This document shows positions 8,205 through 16,942 of a DNA stretch of 64,000 nucleotides, piece after piece; position 1 is the first letter of the stretch; every line of letters begins with the position of its first letter. The notes beneath the pieces are model-generated. The model ran no database searches, had not been told where the DNA came from, and saw only the letters and a list, made by a program, of their open reading frames with translations. The stretch spans positions 248,001 through 312,000 of the forward strand of contig NZ_JAAZUH010000004.1 in the NCBI RefSeq assembly GCF_013185915.1. Direction: 5' to 3'. The translations under genes were made by a program, and so were the position numbers. The DNA comes from Stenotrophomonas bentonitica (lineage in GTDB: Bacteria; Pseudomonadota; Gammaproteobacteria; Xanthomonadales; Xanthomonadaceae).

Positions 8205-9514
8205 GGGAGGCGGGGGTTTCCGAATGCGTCGCGGTCGACCGGGTGGTCGAGCACTGGGGCCGGTTCGCTCATCAGCGATTGTTCTTCTACGGTCGCGCGC
8301 TCGGGCACCACCGTCGCCAACGGCGCCGCCGTTCGCACCAACGCCACGCGCTCTTCGCCACGCTGCTGGCGCAACGCATTGCCGTAGCACTGCGCGGCCA
8401 GCGCGGGTTCGCCGCGCGCGGTGAACACCTCGCCCAGCGCTTCCCATGCATCCGGGCCGGCACCGGCGGCAATCGCGCGGTGCAGGTAATCCTCGGCCTG
8501 CACATGCTCGCCCTGGCGTGCGGCAATCCGGCCCAACGCCAGCAGCAGCGCCGGGCTCGAGGGCTGCTGGCCGAGCCAGCGCTGCAGGTTGGCTTGGCGG
8601 GTGGCCAGCTTTTCCACCGGCATCTGCCCGTACAGGGTCACCAGCGACTCGTCCCAGCGCGTGTCCAGCGCCTGCTCCAGGTTGAGCAGGGCCGGCTCGT
8701 CCCAGTCCAGGGCTACCGCGCGCAGGGCGTAGGCGGAGACCACGTCGGGGTCGCTGCGCAGCGCCTTCGGGGTCGCTTCCCACTGCGCGGCCAGCGCATT
8801 CACGTCGCCCGCTTCCAGCAGCGACTGCGCGGCCAGGCGCACTTCCAGTTCTGAAACCGCGTCGTCCGGCAGCACCTTCTGCTTGCGCAGCGCGCCCAGC
8901 TGGCCATAGGCCTCATGCGCGCGATCCGCACGCGCCAGTGCTTCGGTGCGCAGCCACAGGCCGCGCGGCGGCAGCGGCTGGATACCGGGCGCGTCCAGCG
9001 CGTTGATCGCATCCACCGGGCGCTCCTGCTGCAGCAGCCGTTCGGCCTGCATCAGTGCGTACGCAGTGGCATCGGACGTGGACAGGCGCTGCAGGTACTG
9101 GTCCACCGCCGCCTGGTCGCCGCGCGCTTCTGCACTGCGTACTGCAGTGGTGTACGCCACCGCCGTCACTTCGTCGTCTTCGGCAGCCGTGGACAGCAGC
9201 TTTTCCGCGCGCTGCCAGTGGCCGTACTCATGCGCCTGCAGGCCTTCGATCAGGCGTGCGCGGCCCTGCTTGCGACGGTAGCGGCCCCACGCCCGGAACG
9301 GTGAGGCCACCAGGCTCCACAGCAGCCACAGCACCAGCAGCGCCACCAGCGCCATCAGCGCCACCTGCGGCACGGTGGAGCGGTAGTCGTTGCCGCCGGC
9401 GCGGTAGATCACCTCGCCGTACTGGCGCAGCGATTCCGTACCCAGCCATTGCGCAGCCACCACGCCCAGCACCACGGCCAGCAGCAGCACTACTACGGAA
9501 TGAATCGGCTTCAT
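8201..9514 (-). CDS. hemY: HemY, membrane-anchored TPR protein
   Basis: HemY is an inner-membrane protein encoded beside hemD/hemX in gammaproteobacteria; its biochemical role in haem synthesis is unsettled. The 437-residue protein begins with two hydrophobic helices (about 5-25 and 45-70) joined by a short periplasmic loop. A basic stretch (RYRRKQGRARL) follows, then a long alanine-rich series of TPR-like helices. It starts three bases after the hemX stop, so the two are co-translated. The stop codon runs into a GTAG repeat. Confidence 0.88.
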   Translation of the reverse strand: MKPIHSVVVLLLAVVLGVVAAQWLGTESLRQYGEVIYRAGGNDYRSTVPQVALMALVALLVLWLLWSLVASPFRAWGRYRRKQGRARLIEGLQAHEYGHWQRAEKLLSTAAEDDEVTAVAYTTAVRSAEARGDQAAVDQYLQRLSTSDATAYALMQAERLLQQERPVDAINALDAPGIQPLPPRGLWLRTEALARADRAHEAYGQLGALRKQKVLPDDAVSELEVRLAAQSLLEAGDVNALAAQWEATPKALRSDPDVVSAYALRAVALDWDEPALLNLEQALDTRWDESLVTLYGQMPVEKLATRQANLQRWLGQQPSSPALLLALGRIAARQGEHVQAEDYLHRAIAAGAGPDAWEALGEVFTARGEPALAAQCYGNALRQQRGEERVALVRTAAPLATVVPERATVEEQSLMSEPAPVLDHPVDRDAFGNPRLP

Positions 9515-9517
9515 CTA

Positions 9518-10489
9518 TCAACTCCCATCGCGCAGGGTGCGCAGTTGCTGCAGGGTGCTGCCCAGTTCGGGCAGCGGCGGGCGTAGCACTTTGGCGCGCA
9601 ACTGCTGCAGTTCAGCACGTTGCTCGCGCAGGCCGGGTGAATCCGGCCACAGGCGCGGCATCCACAGCGCCACGCGGTCCAGCGACTGTTCAAATTCCGA
9701 CTGATTGCCGCGTTCCACTGCCGCGCGGGCCAAGGTGAGTTCCAGCTGCAGCGAGTCCCACGCAGCGGTGCGCTCGGCGCCGGTGAGCGGTCCCTGCGCG
9801 GCGGTGGGCGTAATGGTCACGAACGGCGCCAGCATCTGGTGCCACCACGGCGTGGATGCGCTGCCGGCCGCCGGCACGATCTCTTCGGGCAGCGCGCCCA
9901 CGGCCTGCGCGAAGCGGGTCAGCCGCTGGTTGATCTCCGCGCGCGGACCCGCGCCAAGCGCATCCACTGCATTGCGTTCCTGCATCAGCGCCTGGCGCAG
10001 GTTGAGGAATTCCGTGCCCTGCACTTCGTCCAGCGCGGCGGCGGCCAAGGCGTACAGGCGGCGTGCGCCGTCCACGTCGTCGGCGAAAGCCAGCCGCTGG
10101 CCGGCCTGGCTGAGCAGCAGCTCGGCTTCTTCCAGCTGCAGCGCCTGCGCATTGTGGCGGGTGCTGTCGGCCAGCCGCGCCAGGTTTTCTTCCAGCAGCG
10201 CGTTGCGCTGGCTCAGGCCCAGCATTTCATCGCGCAGCACGCGGTTGGTGGCGGCTGCGTCCTGGACCCGCTGCGAGGTGGAGCGCTGGTCGCGGCGCAG
10301 GGCCTCCACGCTGCCGGCCAGGCCCTGCACCAGCACGTTGGCGTCGGCTTCGCGCTGGGCGATGCGCGCCTGCTGGGCCTGCCACTGGGTCCAGCCCCAG
10401 GCGGCGGCGCCTGCGAGCACAGCTACCGCAGCAAGCGGCAGGATCCAGCGCAGCGGTGAGCGGGTGGGGGGCGGAGCGATGTCGTTCAT
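9518..10489 (-). CDS. hemX: HemX-like membrane protein (uroporphyrinogen methyltransferase-family name)
   Basis: The 323-residue protein has a short cytoplasmic N terminus, one membrane helix (WILPLAAVAVLAGAAAWGW, about residues 15-34) and a long helical, coiled-coil-prone periplasmic part. It ends with the HemX C-terminal domain. The family is often mislabelled as a methyltransferase but has no SAM-binding motif. The ATG at 10489 (MNDIAPPPT) follows AAGGA at suitable spacing; the 26 residues encoded upstream are not membrane-like and were excluded. It lies between hemD and hemY. Confidence 0.87.
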   Translation of the reverse strand: MNDIAPPPTRSPLRWILPLAAVAVLAGAAAWGWTQWQAQQARIAQREADANVLVQGLAGSVEALRRDQRSTSQRVQDAAATNRVLRDEMLGLSQRNALLEENLARLADSTRHNAQALQLEEAELLLSQAGQRLAFADDVDGARRLYALAAAALDEVQGTEFLNLRQALMQERNAVDALGAGPRAEINQRLTRFAQAVGALPEEIVPAAGSASTPWWHQMLAPFVTITPTAAQGPLTGAERTAAWDSLQLELTLARAAVERGNQSEFEQSLDRVALWMPRLWPDSPGLREQRAELQQLRAKVLRPPLPELGSTLQQLRTLRDGS

Positions 10490-10597
10490 GCAGTCATCCT
10501 TGTCGTCCGCGCCGGTGCATTCACGGGCTGGCGGGCGCTCAGGCGTACAGCATCGCCCGCCGCCCAAGCGACCTGCAAGGCCGGAACCGACCCCTGT

Positions 10598-11383
10598 TCA
10601 GCAACCTGCGCCGGTGGTGATCGCAGCGTGTGCGGCCGCTGCCAGCTGGGCCGGCATCGGGCCGTCGGCCAAGCGCACCCGGGCGAAGCCAGCCTCCTGC
10701 GCGAGCGCCACCAGGCGCGGGCTGGCGGCCACTACCTGTTGGCTGCGCAGGCACAGCAGAAGATCTGCCGGAAGCTGCTCCAGCAGCAGGCCCAGCGCCT
10801 CGGCGCTGCTGAGCGCCAGCACCCAAGGCAGGGGCTGGTGGCGCAGGCGCTGGAGTTGGCGGGGTGGCAGGCGCAGCGCCTGTCGACGGTAGACATCCAC
10901 CCGCTGCAGCTCGGCGCCACGGTCTTGGAGTGTCTGCGCGATGATCCCGCGTCCGCCCGGGGCGGTCACCAGCGCCGCACGCAGGCCCTGCAGCTGGGCC
11001 AGTGCGGGCAGGTCGAGCAGGCCCTCGCTGTCCATCCGTTGCGGTGCCTGTACATCGGTGGCGCCATGTCCACGCAATGCCGCAGCGGTGCCAGCGCCCA
11101 CCGCCAGCCAGGTGCCGGGATGCGGCGCATTCAGCGGCACCAGCCGCGCGGCCGCGTGCACGGCCGCCGGGCTGCTGAACACCACCCGGTCGGCGCCCAG
11201 CGCCTGGGCCAACGCGGCGCGGGTGGCGTCATCGCGCTGCGCCACCAGGGCCCAGGGCGACAGCCCCAGCACCTGCGCGCCCAGCGGTGCCGCGGCGCGG
11301 CGCAGCGCCGCGTGCTGGCCGCGCGGGCGCAGCGAGAGCAGGGTCCATTCCGGCACATGTGCGGGGCGGTTCATTGCGGGCAT
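10598..11383 (-). CDS. hemD: uroporphyrinogen-III synthase
   Basis: HemD closes hydroxymethylbilane into uroporphyrinogen III, the common precursor of haem and sirohaem. The 261-residue protein has the weakly conserved two-lobed layout: VVFSSPAAVHAAARLV and WLAVGAGTAAAL in the first lobe, VTAPGGRGIIAQTLQDRGA and VLALSSAEAL in the second. AAGG nine bases before the ATG at 11383 (MPAMNRP) favours that start over 11374. It is first of the three haem genes on this strand and divergent from the thioesterase gene, whose start is only 34 bases away. Confidence 0.85.
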   Translation of the reverse strand: MPAMNRPAHVPEWTLLSLRPRGQHAALRRAAAPLGAQVLGLSPWALVAQRDDATRAALAQALGADRVVFSSPAAVHAAARLVPLNAPHPGTWLAVGAGTAAALRGHGATDVQAPQRMDSEGLLDLPALAQLQGLRAALVTAPGGRGIIAQTLQDRGAELQRVDVYRRQALRLPPRQLQRLRHQPLPWVLALSSAEALGLLLEQLPADLLLCLRSQQVVAASPRLVALAQEAGFARVRLADGPMPAQLAAAAHAAITTGAGC

Positions 11384-11417
11384 TATGCGAGGCCTTCGCC
11401 GTAACGTCGCCGTACCG

Positions 11418-11900
11418 ATGTCCGATTCCCCTATGACCGACGCGCCCCCCGCGGTGCACCTGGCCGCCCTCCAGCAGGTCCTGCAGCGCATGCCGCCGGT
11501 GGCCGCCATGCAGATCCAGGTGGCCGGCTACGCCGACGGGGTGCTGTCCCTGCGCGCCCCGCTGGCCGCCAACGTCAACGACAAGGGCAACGCCTTCGGC
11601 GGCAGCCTGTCGTCGGTCATGACCCTCAGCGGCTGGGCGCTGGTCACCCTGCGCCTGCGCTTGGCCGGGTTCGACGCCGACGTCTACGTGGCCGACAGCC
11701 ACGTGCGCTACCTGGCCCCGGTCTACGAGGACCTGCAGGCCCAGGCCCAGGCCGCCGACGAGGCCGACTGGGAGGTGTTCCTGGCCACCTTCGCCCAGCG
11801 CGGCAAGGCACGCATCGACGTGGTCGCCCGCCAGCCCGGCGAGGCCGGAAAACCCGCAGCTGAACTGAGCGGACGTTTCGTTGCCTTCGCAAGGCGGTAG
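11418..11900 (+). CDS. thioesterase-domain protein (YiiD C-terminal type)
   Basis: This 160-residue hot-dog-fold protein resembles the C-terminal domain of E. coli YiiD. The block VNDKGNAFGGSLSSVMTLSGWAL is the hot-dog helix region, and VADSHVRYLAPV the following strands. Such proteins hydrolyse acyl thioesters; the substrate is unknown. The ATG at 11418 (MSDSPMTD) was preferred over an upstream ATG at 11385, which lies inside the hemD promoter region. Its stop is 30 bases before the next start. Confidence 0.78.
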   Translation: MSDSPMTDAPPAVHLAALQQVLQRMPPVAAMQIQVAGYADGVLSLRAPLAANVNDKGNAFGGSLSSVMTLSGWALVTLRLRLAGFDADVYVADSHVRYLAPVYEDLQAQAQAADEADWEVFLATFAQRGKARIDVVARQPGEAGKPAAELSGRFVAFARR

Positions 11901-11930
11901 GATGGGCGCCTTGCCGATTGGGGAATTCGC

Positions 11931-12368
11931 ATGCGCCGTACCTTCCAGATCCTGCTGTTGAGCCTGCTGGCGCTGACCAGCGTGTCCGTGCTGGCCGCCG
12001 ACCAGAAGAAGATCACCAAGGGCCAGCGCAAGCAGCTGGAAGAGACGCAGATCAAGTACGACTCCACCATGCGCTGGGGCACCGTGGAAGACGCGCTGCC
12101 CTACCTGGACCCGGAGAAGGCCAAGGAGCACCCGCTCACCGACCTGGAGCTGAGCCGCTTCGAGCAGGTGAAGATCTCCAGCTATCGCGCCGGCGAGAAC
12201 GTCCCCCTGCCGGACGGCACCATCGGCCGCAACGCGGAAGTCCGGGTCATCAACCTCAATACCCAGTCCGAGCGCACCGCCCGGGTCCGCGAGATCTGGC
12301 GCTGGGACCCTGAAGACAAGCGCTGGCTGCAGGCCAACGGCCTTCCGGACCTCTGGCAGGACCGCTGA
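11931..12368 (+). CDS. small secreted protein of unknown function
   Basis: The 145-residue product has a clear Sec signal (MRRTFQILLLSLLALTSVSV, cleavage near VLA-AD). The mature domain is charged and ends in WRWDPEDKRWLQANGLPDLW. I do not recognise the family. The signal peptide, its position 30 bases after the thioesterase stop and coherent composition support coding. It is probably periplasmic. Confidence 0.72.
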   Translation: MRRTFQILLLSLLALTSVSVLAADQKKITKGQRKQLEETQIKYDSTMRWGTVEDALPYLDPEKAKEHPLTDLELSRFEQVKISSYRAGENVPLPDGTIGRNAEVRVINLNTQSERTARVREIWRWDPEDKRWLQANGLPDLWQDR

Positions 12369-12447
12369 GCCCCTGTCGGGGCCCCGCAGGGCGCCGGTTC
12401 GCCCGCATGTGCGACAATCGGCGCCCGCTTATCGACCCGTGATCTGA

Positions 12448-12885
12448 GTGAATTACGAAGAGCTGCTGGCCTTTGCCGGCCGAAACCCGATGTTGTCGAT
12501 GGCCTTCGTGGGCCTGACCGTAGCCATCCTCGTCACCGAGGTGCGTCGTCTCCTGCGTGGCTACAAGTCGATCAAACCGGCCGAGCTGACCCAGCTGATG
12601 AATGCCGGCGGCGCGGTCGTGGTCGACCTGTCTGCGGGCACCGATTTCGAAAAGGGCCACATCGCCGGCAGCCGCAACGTGCAGCCCGCCCAGTTCGGGC
12701 CGGAGCACAAGCTGGTGGTCAACGCCAAGCAGAAGCCGGTGGTGCTGGTGTGCCGCACCGGTACCGCCTCGGAAACCGCCGCCAAGGCGCTGAAGAAAGC
12801 CGGTTTCGAGCAGGTCCACGTGCTCGACGGTGGCCTGCCTGCCTGGCAGCAGGCCGAGCTGCCGCTGGTCAAGGGCCGCAACTAA
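12448..12885 (+). CDS. membrane-anchored rhodanese-like protein
   Basis: A 145-residue protein with one N-terminal membrane helix (about 12-30) and a cytoplasmic rhodanese domain. The domain has the VVDLSAGTDFEKGHIAGSRN region and the active-site loop VCRTGTAS with Cys102, so sulfurtransferase activity is plausible. The layout matches YibN, which also sits before secB and gpsA in other gammaproteobacteria. GTG at 12448 is the start; no in-frame ATG precedes the membrane segment. Confidence 0.88.
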   Translation: MNYEELLAFAGRNPMLSMAFVGLTVAILVTEVRRLLRGYKSIKPAELTQLMNAGGAVVVDLSAGTDFEKGHIAGSRNVQPAQFGPEHKLVVNAKQKPVVLVCRTGTASETAAKALKKAGFEQVHVLDGGLPAWQQAELPLVKGRN

Positions 12886-12989
12886 TTTGACGGATTTGGC
12901 CGGCACGCCTTGTGCGCGCCGCCACACGCCCCCATCGCAGGGCATGTAACAATCCATTACTACTGCATTTATTTTTGGAGCATCAGGAA

Positions 12990-13508
12990 ATGTCCGAAGA
13001 CACCATCACCAACGGCGCCGTCGCGCCGGCCGACGCCGCCACCGGCCCCGCGTTCACCGTCGAGAAGATCTACGTCAAGGACGTCTCCTTCGAGTCGCCG
13101 AACGCCCCGGGCGTGTTCAACGAAGCCGTCCAGCCGGAGCTGCAGCTCAACCTCAACCAGCGCGTGCAGCGCCTGGGCGAGAGCGCCTTCGAAGTGGTGC
13201 TGGCCGTGACCCTGACCTGCAAGGCCGGCGACAAGACCGCCTATGTGGCTGAAGTGCAGCAGGCTGGCGTGTTCGGCCTGGTCGGCCTGGACCCGCAGTC
13301 GATCGACGTGCTGCTCGGCACCCAGTGCCCGAACATCCTGTTCCCGTACGTGCGTTCGCTGGTGAGCGAGCTGATCCAGGCCGGCGGCTTCCCGCCGTTC
13401 TTCCTGCAGCCGATCAACTTTGAAGGCCTGTACGCCGAAACCCTGCGCCAGCGCCAGGAACAGGGCGAGACCTCGCTCGCCGATTCCGAGCCGGCCGGCA
13501 ACGCCTGA
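12990..13508 (+). CDS. secB: protein-export chaperone SecB
   Basis: SecB keeps preproteins unfolded and delivers them to SecA. The 172-residue protein shows family landmarks [14 protein letters not shown], the acidic QVxTPQ-equivalent stretch QPELQLNLN, and the C-terminal [15 protein letters not shown]. The N terminus has an Ala/Pro-rich extension. The start ATG at 12990 follows AGGA; the longer upstream frame runs through non-coding sequence. It is followed by gpsA after 20 bases. Confidence 0.95.
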   Translation: MSEDTITNGAVAPADAATGPAFTVEKIYVKDVSFESPNAPGVFNEAVQPELQLNLNQRVQRLGESAFEVVLAVTLTCKAGDKTAYVAEVQQAGVFGLVGLDPQSIDVLLGTQCPNILFPYVRSLVSELIQAGGFPPFFLQPINFEGLYAETLRQRQEQGETSLADSEPAGNA

Positions 13509-13528
13509 TCGGCGCTGCAGTGGTACCG

Positions 13529-14554
13529 ATGAACGACACCGCAGACAAGATCGCCGTTCTCGGCGCAGGCTCCTGGGGCACCGCCCTGGCGAGCCTGCTG
13601 GCGCGGCACGGGAAACAGACCGTGCTGTGGGGGCGCGACGCGGCGATGGTGGAAGCCATCGACCAGCGCCACGAGAACACCCGTTACCTGCCGGGCATTC
13701 CGCTGCCGGAATCGCTGCGTGCCACCACCGACCTGGCTGCGGCCGTCGAAGGTGCCACCTGGATTCTCGTGGTGGTGCCGTCGCACGCCTTCGGTGAAAC
13801 CGTGCGTGCGCTGGCGCCGCTGCGTCCGGCCAACGCCGGCGTGGCGTGGGCGACCAAGGGCTTCGAGCCCGGTTCCGGCCGTTTCCTGCACGAAGTCGCG
13901 CGCGAGGTCCTCGGACCGGACGTGGCGCTGGCGGTAGTGACCGGCCCGTCGTTCGCCAAGGAAGTCACCCAGGGCCTGCCGACCGCCATCACCGTGCACG
14001 GTGATGACGCCGAGTTCGCCCAGCAGGTGGCCGAAGCCATGCACGGCCCCGCCTTCCGCGCCTACACCGGCGACGACATGGTTGGTGCCGAGCTCGGTGG
14101 CGCCATGAAGAACGTGCTGGCCGTGGCTACCGGCGTGGCCGATGGCATGCAGCTGGGCCTCAACGCCCGTGCCGGCCTGATCACCCGCGGTTTGAATGAA
14201 ATGCTGCGCCTGGCGGCCGCGATCGGCGCCAAGCCGGAAACCCTGATGGGCTTGGCTGGCCTGGGCGACCTGGTGCTGACCTGCACCGGCGACCTCTCGC
14301 GCAACCGTCGTCTCGGCCTCGCGCTGGGACGTGGCCAGAGCCTGCAGGACGCGGTGCGCGAAATCGGCCAGGTGGTGGAATCGGTGCAGACCGCCGATGA
14401 AGTCATGCGCCAGGCCCGCCGGCACGGCATCGACCTGCCGATCTCGGACCGGGTCCGCGCCGTACTGCACGGCGAACAGACCCCGGAAGAAGGCCTGCGC
14501 GCGCTGCTGGCGCGAGAGCAGAAGCCGGAGTATCCGGATACGCTGTTCAAATGA
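13529..14554 (+). CDS. gpsA: glycerol-3-phosphate dehydrogenase [NAD(P)+]
   Basis: GpsA reduces dihydroxyacetone phosphate to sn-glycerol 3-phosphate for phospholipid synthesis. The 341-residue protein has the N-terminal dinucleotide loop [10 protein letters not shown], the GPSFAKE motif of the family and [20 protein letters not shown] in the C-terminal helical domain. The ATG at 13529 is preferred over a GTG nine bases upstream. The stop overlaps the A-rich lead-in of the terminator at 14568. Confidence 0.95.
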   Translation: MNDTADKIAVLGAGSWGTALASLLARHGKQTVLWGRDAAMVEAIDQRHENTRYLPGIPLPESLRATTDLAAAVEGATWILVVVPSHAFGETVRALAPLRPANAGVAWATKGFEPGSGRFLHEVAREVLGPDVALAVVTGPSFAKEVTQGLPTAITVHGDDAEFAQQVAEAMHGPAFRAYTGDDMVGAELGGAMKNVLAVATGVADGMQLGLNARAGLITRGLNEMLRLAAAIGAKPETLMGLAGLGDLVLTCTGDLSRNRRLGLALGRGQSLQDAVREIGQVVESVQTADEVMRQARRHGIDLPISDRVRAVLHGEQTPEEGLRALLAREQKPEYPDTLFK

Positions 14555-14567
14555 TGCAAACGAAAAA

Positions 14568-14591
14568 CCCCGGCGAAAGCCGGGGTTTTTT
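14568..14591 (+). terminator. terminator after gpsA
   Basis: The stem CCCCGGC / GCCGGGG has a GAAA tetraloop followed by six T. It is preceded by TGATGCAAACGAAAAA, identical to the sequence before the terminator at 5778. Confidence 0.9.
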
Positions 14592-14743
14592 ATGAGTGCG
14601 ATCACAACTCGGACGCACTGCAATTAATTGCAGAGAGGGGCTCTACCGGGGCGCGCACACTTGGGCTCGTCCCTGTCACTGCCGACCCTTCATGCGCATT
14701 GTTACGTTGCCCGGCCTGACCGCTTTGAAGGACAACGCCCGGG

Positions 14744-14764
14744 GAGTAGGATTGAATCCTACTC
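14744..14764. promoter_or_regulatory. palindromic operator before parDE
   Basis: A perfect inverted repeat, GAGTAGGAT-TGA-ATCCTACTC, ends 17 bases before the antitoxin ATG. Ribbon-helix-helix antitoxins bind such sites to repress their own operon, so this is the likely autoregulatory operator. Confidence 0.65.
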
Positions 14765-14781
14765 ATTCCAAGGGCCGTCCC

Positions 14782-15066
14782 ATGCGCTCGACCCAACAGT
14801 TCAGCATCACCCTGCCAAACGAAATGGCCGACACGGTCCGGGCTAAAGTTGCCAGCGGCGAATACGCTACCGAAAGCGAGGTGATACGTGATGGCTTGCG
14901 TGCACTCTTGGCGCGGGATCGCGCAATAGAGACTTGGTTGCGCGAAGAGGTCGTCCCTGCGGCCCTCGCTCTCGAGGCTGATCCAAGCCAAGCTCTGTCT
15001 GCGGAACAGGTACGTCAGCGTCTAGCCGAGAGGCGCAGCGCCCGCATGGCCTCTGACCGCAAATGA
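14782..15066 (+). CDS. parD: ParD-like antitoxin
   Basis: This 94-residue protein starts with a ribbon-helix-helix signature (STQQFSITLPNEMADTVRAK) and the SEVIRDGLRALL helix. A charged C-terminal arm follows, which in the family wraps the toxin. It overlaps the toxin gene by four bases (ATGA), the usual antitoxin-first order. The ATG at 14782 lies just downstream of a perfect palindrome, and the longer upstream frame crosses that operator and is not used. Codon use is less GC-biased than in gpsA, in keeping with a mobile addiction module. Confidence 0.88.
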   Translation: MRSTQQFSITLPNEMADTVRAKVASGEYATESEVIRDGLRALLARDRAIETWLREEVVPAALALEADPSQALSAEQVRQRLAERRSARMASDRK

Positions 15067-15383
15067 ATTACCGCGTCCAGTTCACGCCAGCTGCTTTGGA
15101 TCAACTGGATGCACTTGAAGAGTTCATTGAAGCCGCGGGCTTGCCTATCGCCACTTCTCGGTACTCTGAAGCAATCGTCGCCTACTGCGAGACCTTTGCA
15201 CTCTTTCCTTTGCGGGGTGTGAAGCGCGACGACATTTTGCCCGGTGTCAGAATGACCCACTTCAAAAGCAGGACCGTCATCTCACTGCGAGTGGATGAAG
15301 ACAACCATGTCGTGTCGATCCTGGGCGTGTTCTACGGCGGACAAGACTACGAAGCCGTACTGCGCGAGCCTGCCAGCGACTGA
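15063..15383 (+). CDS. parE: ParE/RelE-superfamily toxin
   Basis: The 106-residue protein opens with YRVQFTPAALDQLDALEEFIEAAG and has the conserved LFPLRGVKRDDILPGVRMTHF region, typical of the ParE branch of the RelE/ParE fold. ParE toxins poison DNA gyrase; whether this one does is inferred from the family. It is translationally coupled to the antitoxin by ATGA. No truncation or frameshift is visible, so the module looks intact. Confidence 0.86.
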   Translation: MNYRVQFTPAALDQLDALEEFIEAAGLPIATSRYSEAIVAYCETFALFPLRGVKRDDILPGVRMTHFKSRTVISLRVDEDNHVVSILGVFYGGQDYEAVLREPASD

Positions 15384-15399
15384 AACGCATCGCCACTCG

Positions 15400-15422
15400 G
15401 TGGAGCCGGGCCATGCCCGGCT
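15400..15422. repeat. degenerate GTAG-type palindrome
   Basis: The palindrome AGCCGGGC...GCCCGGCT carries a GTGG head instead of GTAG. It is otherwise like the Stenotrophomonas intergenic repeats elsewhere in the window, and sits just before the terminator at 15459. Confidence 0.6.
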
Positions 15423-15458
15423 GCTCGGAAACCCAAAACTGCCTACCCCAAAAAAGCG

Positions 15459-15481
15459 AAGCCCGGCGGAGGGCCGGGCTT
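15459..15481. terminator. terminator between parE and ax21
   Basis: The arms AAGCCCGGC and GCCGGGCTT flank a five-base loop, with an A run on the left, so it best serves the ax21-family gene transcribed leftwards. On the plus strand it lacks a long T run. Confidence 0.7.
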
Positions 15482-15539
15482 CATGACGCGTGGGAGAGAG
15501 GTCACACGCCATCCAACAACGTACCGTTGTTCTGTTGCA

Positions 15540-16115
15540 TTACCAGGTGAAGCGCGGGCCCACGAACCACTCGCGGTCGCCGGCCTTGGCCAGCTTCACT
15601 TCGCCGCTCAGGCCCCAGTTCTGGTTGAACTTGGCCTGGGCGCCCACGCGGCCGTAGAACTCGCCGTCCGGGTTGATGCCGTGCTTCTTGCTGAAATCTT
15701 CGTAGCCGGCCAGCGCGTAGCCTTCGATCATCGGGGTGAACGCGGTGCGCACGCCCACTTCAGTGGCATAGCCGTTGAAGTCCAGGCCGTGCTTCGGATC
15801 GAACTTCTGGTACGCGACGCGAGCCACCAGGTCGGTGGTCGGCGCGATGCCGTAGTTGTAGCCGACGCCCACGCGCCACTGGTCAACATCAGCGTTCCCG
15901 CGCTTGGTTTCCTGCGAGTTGTAATCGCCAAAGACATGGAAGTTCGGCGCAATGGCAGCCGAGCCCTTCACGGCCCAACCATCAGCGTCGCCACCCTTGG
16001 CGTCAGTGTTCACGTAACCGCCTTCAACGTAGTTGTAAGACAGGCCATCGGCGGCCGAAGCAGCGAACGGCAGTGCAGCGACCAGACCCAGGGCAAGCAG
16101 GGAAGACTTAATCAT
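15540..16115 (-). CDS. Ax21-family outer-membrane protein
   Basis: A 191-residue secreted beta-barrel-like protein with a Sec signal (SSLLALGLVAALPFAASA-AD). Amphipathic strands follow, ending in the aromatic VGPRFTW, as expected of small outer-membrane barrels. It matches the Ax21 family of Xanthomonas and Stenotrophomonas. Earlier claims that Ax21 is a quorum signal and the XA21 ligand were withdrawn, so no signalling role is assigned. The ATG at 16115 has AAGG about ten bases upstream and is preferred over GTG at 16124. Upstream lies a GC-rich hairpin region shared with the divergent coq7. Confidence 0.85.
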   Translation of the reverse strand: MIKSSLLALGLVAALPFAASAADGLSYNYVEGGYVNTDAKGGDADGWAVKGSAAIAPNFHVFGDYNSQETKRGNADVDQWRVGVGYNYGIAPTTDLVARVAYQKFDPKHGLDFNGYATEVGVRTAFTPMIEGYALAGYEDFSKKHGINPDGEFYGRVGAQAKFNQNWGLSGEVKLAKAGDREWFVGPRFTW

Positions 16116-16339
16116 CGGGAACACACCTTTTTTATTTTGGATTTGCCGGCCGCCCCCTCTGGGGGAGGGGAGAGAGAGGGGCGGTCGACAGGTGTAAATT
16201 ATCCGTTAGCCGACCTAATCAACCCTGAATAGTGAACTGACCGGTACATGAATAAGGTGCGCGTTCAGGGAACTGTTACGCGGTGCGCAGACGGGTCGAA
16301 AGGCAAGCCAATGATCTGTGCCATGGAAGGAGACACTGG

Positions 16340-16888
16340 GTGGAAAACAGGGAGTCAGCAGTGAATGCCGCAGCCACCGATCTCGGCAACCGCATCCTCA
16401 AGGTCAACCACGCCGGTGAGCACGGCGCCGTAAACATCTACACCGGCCAGATCCTCCTGGCACGGCTGACTGCGCCTCATATGGTGGCCGAGCTTCGCGA
16501 GTTTCGTTCGCACGAGCAGCGACACCGCGCGATCTTCGGCGCTGAGTTGGAGCGACGCGGACGCCCTCGCTGCCGAAGCTACGGGTTGTGTGGCCTTGGC
16601 GGCTTCGTCCTCGGGGCGGTCACTGGGCTTCTGGGGCCGGCGGCCATCTCGGCGACCACGACAGCCGTCGAAAGCGTGGTCCTCAGGCACCTGCAGCACC
16701 AGCTGATGGTTCTGGATGGCCGCGATCCTGCAGCTGTAGCCGCCATTGCTTCGATTGTTGCCGAAGAGCAGCAGCACCATGACCAATCCGTGGCGCACGG
16801 CCACGCAGATTCGTTCTGGTCCCGGTTTCTCAACCCGCTGGTATCAGGCTCGACAGAAGCGGTCATCTGGCTCGGCATGCGTGGGTAG
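16340..16888 (+). CDS. coq7: Coq7 demethoxyubiquinone hydroxylase
   Basis: Coq7 is a membrane-associated diiron monooxygenase of ubiquinone biosynthesis. The 182-residue protein has the carboxylate/histidine iron ligands in VNHAGEHGAVNIY, SHEQRHRAIF and EEQQHHDQ, and the glycine-rich hydrophobic stretch GLCGLGGFVLGAVTGLLGP between them. GTG at 16340 follows AAGGAGA and is the best start. It is somewhat short for the family (commonly about 210 residues), because the N terminus is brief. Confidence 0.85.
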   Translation: MENRESAVNAAATDLGNRILKVNHAGEHGAVNIYTGQILLARLTAPHMVAELREFRSHEQRHRAIFGAELERRGRPRCRSYGLCGLGGFVLGAVTGLLGPAAISATTTAVESVVLRHLQHQLMVLDGRDPAAVAAIASIVAEEQQHHDQSVAHGHADSFWSRFLNPLVSGSTEAVIWLGMRG

Positions 16889-16942
16889 TTCGCTGGAAGC
16901 CCTTGGGCTTCCTTCATCGTTGGTAAACCGTCTGGGGGAAAT

